NCBI GenBank assembly: GCA_964345005.1
Contig: CAYFPQ010000059.1
Span: 1 to 20,073 of the forward strand
Direction: 5' to 3'
Source of the DNA: JABMPJ01 sp964345005
Lineage (GTDB): Bacteria > Verrucomicrobiota > Kiritimatiellia > UBA8416 > JABMPJ01
Length of the DNA stretch: 20,073 nucleotides
The notes under the pieces: generated by a model
What the model was told of the DNA's origin: nothing
The model's input: the letters and a program-made list of their open reading frames with translations, nothing else
The model's database searches: none
In this document: piece after piece, positions 14,760 to 20,073 of the stretch
Position numbering within the stretch: the stretch's first letter is position 1
How the letters are laid out: each line of letters begins with the position of its first letter
Program-made: the position numbers and the translations under genes

Positions 14760-16658
14760 CTATTCCCCGGACACCACACCTTGGACCAGCGATTCGCCGC
14801 GCTCTGAGATCACCGTCGCCGTGACGAAGATAATCAGGTTGCGCCGTTGCTCAACCGTATCCTTACGTCGGAAGAGCTGACCAATGATTGGCAGGTGTCC
14901 CAGAACAGGAATGCGGTGTTCCTGATCCGTCGAGACCACCTCGATCAACCCCCCCATCACCACAGTCTCGCCGCTCTGCACAACCACCTTCGTCTGCACT
15001 TCGCGGCGCGAGATCGTCGGCAATTTCACCTCCACCTGCTGCAGGTTGTTGGAGGCATCGTTGGAATCCGTGTAGTAGTTGAACTCATCCAATTGGCTGA
15101 TGGTCGGTGTTAACAGCAGACTGACGCTCGAACCGTCAGCGCCCACACTGGGCACAGCCACCAGCGTGATACCCAACTCGGCCAGAACAGGCGCGCCCTT
15201 CGGCATCAACGCCGTCACGCTGTATTTGCGGCCATTGTCGTCCAGCAGGCTGAAGGCCTGTGCCTGGAATTCCTCGTAGTAGAGCAGATCCTGGCCGTGA
15301 CGCAGTTTGGCCGGATTGTTGTTCACCGTAGTCACCCGCGGGACCGAAAGCGTGCGCCCCTTCCCCGACACTTCCAAAGCATGCAATACGGCGGTGAACA
15401 TGGGCTGGGTCAGTATGCCCTGGTAGGTCAGGTTCAGACCATGGGCTTCGAGCGACTGCTCTCCCATTGCTGTGTTGATCACGCGCTCAGGCGAGGAGAA
15501 CGCCAGGCCGCCCGCGCCGGCACCGGCCAGCTCGGCCGCCACCTGGTTATCGGGCACCCCTCCAACGCTCACCTGTTTCCGGGACATCGTCCACGGTTCG
15601 TCGAGGACCCAGTCGATTCCGATTTCCTGCAGGTCATCGACCGACGCTTCAATGAATCTTGCCTCGATCAGCACCTGCGGCGGGCTGACATCCACCGCCG
15701 CGATGATCTCCTCCACCAGTTCCAAGTTGCCGAGCGTATTCCGAACGAAGAGCGTATGCGTATTCTTGTCGAGTAGAAGCTGGGCTCCTTCAACCTTCGG
15801 CACAAAAGTATCCACGAGCCGTTCAATATACGTCGTCTGTGCCGGAAGCTCCGTGGCCATGAAGGAGAGGTCGTTGCGGTTGATCGGGTTCGGTCCGGAC
15901 TGATCCTGTGCGTCCGCCTTCCAGTCCGTAGTGTGGAATTGAACCCCTTTGTGGAGCTTGTAGATACGGGTTTCAAGAGGCCCGGTCTGTTTTGCAGCCG
16001 CGGGAGTCGCCCAAATAAGGTTCTCTCCTACATAGAACTGGATGCCGAAGTTCCGGGAAATGTAATCCAGCAGCTCACTAAGCGGCACCTCGTCAAGCTG
16101 CATATCGAGCTTCTTGCCGCCTCCCAGGTCACGGTCGGCGACTATGTTGACATTGTCGTCCTTCCCCAATACACCGATGACCGCGGACAGGTCCGCGTCG
16201 GTCAGGTGGATCGACACCTTGCGATCGAGTACCCCGCGCATCGGCCCGTCCGGACTCACATGGCTGCGCAATGAACGCCGCTCGTACCGTACCGCACCGT
16301 AGGTTGACGGAAGTGCCTCTTTGAGGACCGCCTCCACGCCCATCGCATCGGTGGCGGCCTTGCGGTCGATGGTGCCCTGACGCGCCTGCTCATCACGGAG
16401 TGCCGCCAGGATACGCGTGCGCAGGTCGAGTGCCTCGGGCGAAGGGGTTCCCCCCTGCATGGCGTCGATCCAGGCGACCAGGGCTCCGCTGAACTGTCCC
16501 TGTTCGTATAGGTCGACAACCGGTTCGAGCGTCATCTCGATCTGCTCTTCGAGTAGCGCAGGGACCTCAACTGCGGGCTCCAAGTGGCGACAGCCCACTC
16601 CCGGCATCATCAGAATCACGCCACACAGCCCCAAGGACAGTAGTAGTTGTTTCTTCAT
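14760..16658 (-). CDS. pilQ: Type IV pilus / type II secretion secretin (PilQ/GspD-like)
   Basis: A 632-residue outer-membrane pore subunit. An N-terminal signal with a Leu/Met core (4-18) leads to GVGC with Cys23, an imperfect lipobox, so it may be lipidated. Residues 30-125 form a helical N-terminal extension. An N0/STN-like domain follows (about 147-217, VSIHLTDADLSAV and IWATPAA). An N1-type domain spans about 295-340, with VLIEARFIEAS at 329-339. The secretin core runs about 425-620, with VPRVTTVNNNPAKL (439-452), ETVVMGGLIE (564-573), the signature IPVLGHLPIIGQLFR (583-597) and a final LIIFVTATVI strand. It is first in the operon, transcribed from the divergent promoter region at 16713-16741. 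The gene order is compatible with PVC-type pilus loci such as Akkermansia Amuc_1098. Confidence 0.92.
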   Translation of the reverse strand: MKKQLLLSLGLCGVILMMPGVGCRHLEPAVEVPALLEEQIEMTLEPVVDLYEQGQFSGALVAWIDAMQGGTPSPEALDLRTRILAALRDEQARQGTIDRKAATDAMGVEAVLKEALPSTYGAVRYERRSLRSHVSPDGPMRGVLDRKVSIHLTDADLSAVIGVLGKDDNVNIVADRDLGGGKKLDMQLDEVPLSELLDYISRNFGIQFYVGENLIWATPAAAKQTGPLETRIYKLHKGVQFHTTDWKADAQDQSGPNPINRNDLSFMATELPAQTTYIERLVDTFVPKVEGAQLLLDKNTHTLFVRNTLGNLELVEEIIAAVDVSPPQVLIEARFIEASVDDLQEIGIDWVLDEPWTMSRKQVSVGGVPDNQVAAELAGAGAGGLAFSSPERVINTAMGEQSLEAHGLNLTYQGILTQPMFTAVLHALEVSGKGRTLSVPRVTTVNNNPAKLRHGQDLLYYEEFQAQAFSLLDDNGRKYSVTALMPKGAPVLAELGITLVAVPSVGADGSSVSLLLTPTISQLDEFNYYTDSNDASNNLQQVEVKLPTISRREVQTKVVVQSGETVVMGGLIEVVSTDQEHRIPVLGHLPIIGQLFRRKDTVEQRRNLIIFVTATVISERGESLVQGVVSGE

Positions 16659-16712
16659 GGGTCACTAGCTCCGGATAGAAGATTTGGTTACCGGCACGTA
16701 GGTACGATTGTC

Positions 16713-16741
16713 ACGATAGGCTCTCGTTGCCACCTTGACAA
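16713..16741 (-). promoter_or_regulatory. Promoter of the secretin/pilus operon
   Basis: On the minus strand TTGTCA (16741-16736), a 17-bp spacer and TATCGT (16718-16713) match a sigma-70 promoter at five and four of six bases. Its -35 element lies almost on top of the -35 of the divergent outer-membrane protein gene. The leader to the ATG at 16658 would be about 48 nt. Confidence 0.5.
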
Positions 16742-16764
16742 CGTTGAATTGGCCTGCTTACTAT
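16735..16764 (+). promoter_or_regulatory. Promoter of the outer-membrane protein gene (leaderless mRNA predicted)
   Basis: A perfect TTGACA (16735-16740), an 18-bp spacer and TACTAT (16759-16764) precede the ATG at 16771 by only six bases. The predicted transcription start falls at or next to the A of the ATG, and there is no Shine-Dalgarno sequence between. Confidence 0.55.
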
Positions 16765-16770
16765 CGACCT

Positions 16771-17577
16771 ATGAGAACTCCCCATCGACCCTCAATACGT
16801 CGTTTCTTGCTCACTCTTGCTCTAATGGCCCTTGGTTCGGGCACGCCGGCGATAGCCGGGAATATGGCTGGACCGGGAGAGAGCCTTGCCGTCCTCGAAG
16901 AAGCCGAGGGATGGTCTCTGTTGCTAGCATATGAGCATTCTGACCGCGAAGTCAACTTCAACAGCCGCGTCAGCGCCATCGAACTGAGTCGCTTGACCGC
17001 CAACATTGGCGTCGATGTACTCCCGTTTCTTTCGCTGAGTGCAACAGCGGGAACCGTCGACACACAGGTCGGCATGGTTGAGAGCAGCGGCGGCTTCGAG
17101 TGGGGCGTGGGAGCGCGAGCGGCCCTGTGGGACTTCATTATAGATGGAACCCCCGTGATACCCCGCCGTCATACCGTCCGGGTGGAAGTAGACGTCGCCT
17201 ACCGTGACGCTTCCATGGAGCTCGATGGCGTCTACTTCGGTCCGCACGGCGACCCCACGATTGCGCTCGCCCACACGGATGACTACCTGAAATGGACCGA
17301 ACTCACCGTCACCCCTTTGGTTCGCTATACGCACAATCGTGCGACAGAGTCGGTCTGGAACCACCGCGTTCCCACCGGCATCTCCGTCTGTGTGGGGCCG
17401 CACTACAGCGACTGGGAGCTCGACCACGCCCCGCTCGAAGGTGAGGGTAATCACGACTTCGGCATGCTCCTCGGCGCCGATCTGCGCACTCAGAGCGGCT
17501 GGCTCGTCCAGCTGGGCGCCATCCTCTACGGCGGCACAGACGACAGCTATTCCCTTGGTATGGGCTATTATTTCTGA
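16771..17577 (+). CDS. Predicted outer-membrane beta-barrel protein
   Basis: A 268-residue protein with a classic signal peptide: Arg-rich start, hydrophobic 12-21, cleavage near AIA-GN (29/30). The mature part alternates short amphipathic strands and turns (for example WSLLLAYEHSD, NIGVDVLPFLSLSATAG, WGVGARAALWDF, VRVEVDVAYRDA), has few long hydrophobic stretches and ends in YYF. A C-terminal Phe is the Bam recognition feature of outer-membrane beta-barrels. I do not recognise a specific family or substrate. It is divergent from the secretin gene and shares its control region, so it may be expressed with the pilus system. The start is the ATG at 16771; an in-frame TTG at 16735 is part of the -35 element and is rejected. 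Confidence 0.72.
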   Translation: MRTPHRPSIRRFLLTLALMALGSGTPAIAGNMAGPGESLAVLEEAEGWSLLLAYEHSDREVNFNSRVSAIELSRLTANIGVDVLPFLSLSATAGTVDTQVGMVESSGGFEWGVGARAALWDFIIDGTPVIPRRHTVRVEVDVAYRDASMELDGVYFGPHGDPTIALAHTDDYLKWTELTVTPLVRYTHNRATESVWNHRVPTGISVCVGPHYSDWELDHAPLEGEGNHDFGMLLGADLRTQSGWLVQLGAILYGGTDDSYSLGMGYYF

Positions 17578-17592
17578 TCCGTCATCGCACTC

Positions 17593-17621
17593 TTGACACC
17601 TATCCCGCCACACCCGACACT
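17593..17621 (+). promoter_or_regulatory. Weak candidate promoter of tRNA-Leu
   Basis: A perfect TTGACA (17593-17598), a 17-bp spacer and a poor -10 (GACACT, 17616-17621) precede the tRNA by 15 bases. The -35 is convincing; the -10 is not. Confidence 0.35.
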
Positions 17622-17636
17622 CTCCACATTCTGAAC

Positions 17637-17721
17637 GGGCGAGTGGTGAAATTGGCAGACACGCAGGACTTAGGATCCTGTGCCTCACGGCTTGCGGGTT
17701 CGAGTCCCGCCTCGCCCACCA
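17637..17721 (+). tRNA. tRNA-Leu (anticodon TAG)
   Basis: The acceptor GGGCGAG (17637-17643) pairs with CTCGCCC (17711-17717), followed by A and an encoded CCA (17719-17721). The anticodon loop CTTAGGA in stem AGGA/TCCT gives TAG, reading leucine CTA. The long variable arm (GTGCCTCACGGCTTGC) and total length of 85 nt are as expected for tRNA-Leu. It lies 21 bp before the DUF3127 gene on the same strand with no terminator between them. Confidence 0.96.
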
Positions 17722-17742
17722 GATGATTCAAGGAGACAGAAC

Positions 17743-18099
17743 ATGGCAGCGTACGAGATGACGGGCACGGTCAAGGTTGTGATGGACGAGGTGACATTCC
17801 CGAGCGGCTTCAACAAGCGCGAATTCGTGGTAACCACTCAGGATGACCGTTACCCACAGGACATCAAGTTCGAGACCGTCAAAGACAAAACCGCCCTACT
17901 CAACGACCTCCAGGTCGGCCAGCGCGTGAAAGTGGCGTTCGACCTGCGCGGCAATGAACACAACGGGCGGTATTACACCAATCTCTCCGCCTGGCGCGTT
18001 GAGGACGCCGGTGAAGCAGACGCGGCTGGCAGCGATGCCCCGCCCATCGACGACTCCTTCGTCCCCGAAGACCTCGACAGCGACGAGCCACCGTTCTAG
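17743..18099 (+). CDS. DUF3127 family protein, OB-fold single-strand-binding-like
   Basis: A 118-residue protein of the DUF3127 type. Residues 1-85 form a small beta-barrel-like domain with MTGTVKVV, SGFNKREFVVTT, YPQDIKFETVKDK and a NEHNGRYYTNLSAWRVE strand, which resembles an SSB-type OB fold. The tail (88-118) is acidic and ends in DSDEPPF, similar to the DDDIPF tip by which SSB proteins recruit partners. A role in nucleic-acid metabolism is inferred from this resemblance; the family has no established function that I know. AGGAGA lies 6 nt before the ATG. It follows tRNA-Leu by 21 bp and may share its transcript. Confidence 0.82.
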   Translation: MAAYEMTGTVKVVMDEVTFPSGFNKREFVVTTQDDRYPQDIKFETVKDKTALLNDLQVGQRVKVAFDLRGNEHNGRYYTNLSAWRVEDAGEADAAGSDAPPIDDSFVPEDLDSDEPPF

Positions 18100-18123
18100 G
18101 AGCGCGTCACCCACCTTGGGTCA

Positions 18124-18634
18124 TCACAGAGAGTCCAGCGGGCTACCGATCTCTTTCAGATTCTGCTCCATGACGTGCGTATAGATCATTGTGGTACGCA
18201 CGTCGCTGTGCCCGAGGAACTCCTGTACGCGCCGGATGTCCTTTCCTGCTTCCAGCAACTTCGTCCTTTGTAAGAACCGTCGGCATCTTCTTTGGACGGC
18301 GTGACCGTACAGCCTCCACTTTGTCCATGCGTTCAGGCAGATCCAGCACGTGCCGGTACAGGAAGAGAAGCGCGTTTAAGGCTTGATTCTGCGTTGATTT
18401 GGCGACATGCTCGACCGAAGCAAGATGCGAGAGGAACGCTTCCACTTCCGTCTTCCCCATCTCCTTGGGGTGACGTGTCCCGTGGAACCTGATGAAACGG
18501 ACGATCCAGTCGCAATACGTCTCCTCAGTTCGGAGCGAATAATGGTGATATCTGAGAACTTCCCTGACCTGATCCATCAGCTTCTCAGCCCTCGGTGTGT
18601 ACTTCGCCCTAACCCTCGCCCTCCCATATCCCAT
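18124..18634 (-). pseudogene. Integron-type tyrosine recombinase (IntI-like), internal deletion and frame change
   Basis: Residues 1-125 match the IntI N-terminus: KLMDQVREVLRYHHYSLRTE, the segment around WIVRFIRFHGTRHPKEMG, FLSHLASVEHVAKSTQNQAL and NALLFLYRHVL, then VLTKDEV at the beginning of the catalytic domain. At about 18255-18265 the sequence jumps, in another frame, to the end of the catalytic domain: LLEAGKDIRRVQEFLGHSDV, TTMIYTHVMEQNL and GSPLDSL, stopping at 18124. About 150 residues are missing compared with IntI1, including the first catalytic Arg and the HxxR box; the late His and nucleophilic Tyr codons remain. It cannot encode an active recombinase. It points away from three small plus-strand genes, the usual integron geometry. 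Confidence 0.85.
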
Positions 18635-18662
18635 TCCGCTCTCATTTTTGAAGATTGCGCGC

Positions 18663-18712
18663 TTAATATCGTTAATATAGAGAATTGATTCAATCGAATA
18701 ACATAGTTGGAA
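18663..18712 (+). promoter_or_regulatory. AT-rich region with repeats and an attI-like core
   Basis: Between the integrase and the first plus-strand gene the sequence becomes very AT-rich. It has a direct repeat TTAATAT (18663-18669, 18672-18678), a palindrome ATTGATTCAAT (18684-18694) and AACATAGTTGGAA (18700-18712). The last resembles the core of integron recombination junctions (consensus GTTRRRY, here GTTGGAA, one mismatch). A cassette promoter or attI would be expected here. All of this is short-motif evidence. Confidence 0.3.
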
Positions 18713-18720
18713 ATGAAGAA

Positions 18721-19047
18721 ATGAAAATCTGGTTGTTCATATCGGTCCCCATCAGCCTGCTCATCGGTGCCTCTTTCGGGTCAATGCGCGGTCGTGTCGG
18801 CACCGGCATGCTCCTTTCCCTTTTCCTCGGTCCGCTCGGCTGGCTGATCGTGCTCTGTCTCGCCGACCTCCGACCACGGTGCCCACATTGTGCGGAGGTC
18901 GTCCAAGCCGAGGCAGCCTTATGTCCGCATTGCGGAAGGAAACTCCTGAAGTCCGCTTCAGGAGCCTACGCTGATTGGCAATCCAAGCTGGAAGACCCCG
19001 TGGACAAGTGGGAACGGGAGCAGAAGGCAGAACAAAATGGAGATTGA
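18721..19047 (+). CDS. Small membrane protein with a CPxC zinc ribbon
   Basis: A 108-residue protein of unknown function. Two predicted transmembrane helices (about 3-20 and 28-48, the second containing LFLGPLGWLIVLCLA) are followed by a cytoplasmic zinc ribbon with C54-x2-C57 and C68-x2-C71 (CPHC and CPHC) and an acidic, charged tail. Similar helix-pair plus zinc-ribbon proteins are common hypotheticals. The ATG at 18721 has a weak GGAAATGAAGAA upstream, 15 bases after the GTT of the attI-like core. The stop is followed within 5 bases by the large palindrome at 19051. Confidence 0.75.
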   Translation: MKIWLFISVPISLLIGASFGSMRGRVGTGMLLSLFLGPLGWLIVLCLADLRPRCPHCAEVVQAEAALCPHCGRKLLKSASGAYADWQSKLEDPVDKWEREQKAEQNGD

Positions 19048-19050
19048 GAT

Positions 19051-19125
19051 TTCCAACATCATGCTGCTCACGTATTTCCAATAGCCGCAAGCGGCCATTG
19101 GAAAACGGAGAGCACAGCGTTCGCA
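19051..19125. repeat. 75-bp imperfect palindrome resembling an integron attC site
   Basis: The centre is TTTCCAAT/ATTGGAAA (19075-19082 with 19097-19104) enclosing GCCGC/GCGGC with one mismatch and a tiny loop. The pairing continues outward with ACG/CGT and GCTG-CTC/GAG-CAGC, with unpaired bases on one arm. At the ends AAC (19055-19057) faces GTT (19119-19121). Large palindromes with extrahelical bases and AAC/GTT ends are hallmarks of attC, but the outer boxes match RYYYAAC/GTTRRRY poorly. It could instead be a terminator or mRNA processing hairpin; there is no U-tract. Confidence 0.4.
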
Positions 19126-19135
19126 TAGAGAAAGA

Positions 19136-19594
19136 ATGATAACCGTTCGAAGGCATCCAGCGGCAGGTTTGGCGGCAGTCCTAACTTTCGTCGCGCTATA
19201 CTGGTTCCTCTGCAAGCCCATCGCAACTCAGCGTGGAAACCCACCGCTGCAAGACGTGTACTACGAGTACCTCGTCCCATACATCTGGCTTCTCGCCCCT
19301 CCACTAATCCCGCTTCTCGATGACCGTCTGAAGCAGAGACGCATAGACAGATCTGTGCTGATCATTGGAGTGTGTTTGGGCCTCGGAGCCGTGTGGGCCA
19401 ACGCAATGAGTGCAGTACCTGCACGTTTTCCTTCATTGCCTCACGTCTTGAACACGGCACTCTATGCAGCAGCCCTCGTGGTTCCATATGTGATCTATTG
19501 TGAGAGAGTTTTCATGGCGGTCTGGAACAGGGTCAGGCAGTTCTCGGAAAGCAAGAGGAGCAATGCGAACAAGCCGAGCGCACCGTACCAGTGA
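19136..19594 (+). CDS. Small multi-pass membrane protein of unknown function
   Basis: A 152-residue protein with about four predicted transmembrane helices (9-27, 43-61, 73-92 and 106-125). Loops are short, with KPIATQRGNPPLQD between helices one and two and a charged DDRLKQRRIDRS between two and three. The C-terminal tail is hydrophilic. I do not recognise the family. The ATG lies 17 bases after the GTT end of the attC-like palindrome and 9-15 nt after a purine-rich stretch (GAGAAAGA). The next gene starts 30 bases past its stop with no palindrome between, so these two may be one unit. Confidence 0.65.
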   Translation: MITVRRHPAAGLAAVLTFVALYWFLCKPIATQRGNPPLQDVYYEYLVPYIWLLAPPLIPLLDDRLKQRRIDRSVLIIGVCLGLGAVWANAMSAVPARFPSLPHVLNTALYAAALVVPYVIYCERVFMAVWNRVRQFSESKRSNANKPSAPYQ

Positions 19595-19624
19595 CTCACG
19601 ACGTTCTGTTTGAGAGGAAAACGA

Positions 19625-20073
19625 ATGAAGAAGTTCCTATTCATTGTCGGCATTCTTGCGCTGGCTGCTGGCATCTTTGTCGGCGGGCTGATCGCAGGCA
19701 CCCAGCTTGACTTTCTGAGCGCCGCCGTCAGTTCATCGCACCTGCATGAGAACATCATCCAAGCGTCTACCGCTCTTCTCCTGCTTCGTGATCTTGACGA
19801 GGGGAGAATCGAAGAGACGAAGGAGTTCCTGAACCTAGAGCTGGATGGAGCAGTTATGGGCTTCCATGCTTTGCTGCCACACTGTCCCGAGAGCGACGCT
19901 GCACGCGCCGCCCAGAACCTCCTTGTGAAGATAGCCGAGCACAGGTCGAAGCATCCCGTTCAAAGCAATGAGGAGTTCGGCTCACTGGTCCAGAAGATCC
20001 TGGAAGACGCAGAGAAACAGATCGGGATAGGGACGCCCACTGAGGGGCGCCCCTCCCACACCACTAATCGTAC
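19625..20073 (+). CDS. Membrane-anchored protein of unknown function, 3' end outside the window
   Basis: An open frame of 149 complete codons starts at ATG 19625 and has no stop before the window ends. It begins MKKFLFIVGILALAAGIFVG, a single membrane anchor or signal (about 2-24), followed by a soluble helical domain. GAGAGGAAAA lies just upstream as ribosome binding site. The helical part includes ENIIQASTALLLLRDLDEGR and EETKEFLNLELDGAVMGF, with a conserved-looking LLPHCPESDAARAA. No family recognised. The last codons are encoded by a second imperfect palindrome (20024-20057) and read as a low-similarity tail, so the stop is probably close. Confidence 0.65.
   Translation, partial: MKKFLFIVGILALAAGIFVGGLIAGTQLDFLSAAVSSSHLHENIIQASTALLLLRDLDEGRIEETKEFLNLELDGAVMGFHALLPHCPESDAARAAQNLLVKIAEHRSKHPVQSNEEFGSLVQKILEDAEKQIGIGTPTEGRPSHTTNR
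20024..20057. repeat. GC-rich imperfect palindrome at the window edge
   Basis: GGGA, two unpaired bases and GGGaCGCCC (20024-20038) pair with GGGGCGcCCCTCCC (20044-20057) around a loop of about six bases. It has one mismatch and a two-base bulge. It lies inside the open frame of the last gene. The form resembles the terminal part of an attC hairpin, but the outer boxes lie beyond the window or are absent. Confidence 0.4.

Noticed and set aside
19567..19606. GAAC...GTTC pair as a second attC between the last two genes
   Set aside because: The interior between the two boxes does not form a palindrome and overlaps coding sequence, so the four-base match is likely chance.
1..20073. CRISPR arrays, rRNA genes and prophage structural genes
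   Set aside because: I found no regularly spaced repeats, rRNA-like sequence or phage structural proteins.

Overview
The window reads as a piece of a GC-rich, Gram-negative bacterial chromosome: it has an outer-membrane secretin, a predicted beta-barrel protein, lipoprotein signals, a periplasmic Prc-type protease and DapF. The pilus locus has a fused PilM-PilN protein and a PilO/Amuc_1100-like protein, and there is a glycine-rich RRM protein and a DUF3127 protein. Together these suggest the PVC superphylum, perhaps Verrucomicrobiota/Kiritimatiellota. This is inferred from gene content; there is no rRNA to confirm it.

Left edge (1-1350): an accessory-looking stretch. A SprT-like gene on the minus strand has lost its metalloprotease residues, and its 3' end runs into a pair of spaced 18-bp repeats. 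An XRE regulator follows, ending close to the 3' end of a minus-strand tRNA-Asp/tRNA-Pro pair.

Core region (1526-8911): a plus-strand cluster encodes a UDP-sugar dehydrogenase, QueC and PilT. Then come an HU-like protein with its own promoter and terminator, the translationally coupled prc-dapF pair, and a convergent RRM protein gene.

Type IV pilus region (9119-16658, minus strand): secretin, PilM-PilN fusion, PilO-like protein, GspC/PilP-like protein and PilB are tightly packed, with ATGA overlaps at two junctions. A lipoprotein resembling the pro-domain of C25 peptidases follows. PilT lies 5 kb away, and no pilin, PilC or prepilin peptidase is in the window. The operon and a divergent outer-membrane protein gene appear to share overlapping -35 elements, and the outer-membrane gene may be translated from a leaderless mRNA.

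Right edge (17637-20073): tRNA-Leu and a DUF3127 single-strand-binding-like protein are followed by a decayed integron-type integrase on the minus strand. Facing away from it are three small plus-strand genes of unknown function. An AT-rich segment with an attI-like core lies before the first, and a large imperfect palindrome resembling attC lies between the first and second. This is the best candidate for an unusual system here: a possible fossil chromosomal integron with a divergent attC.
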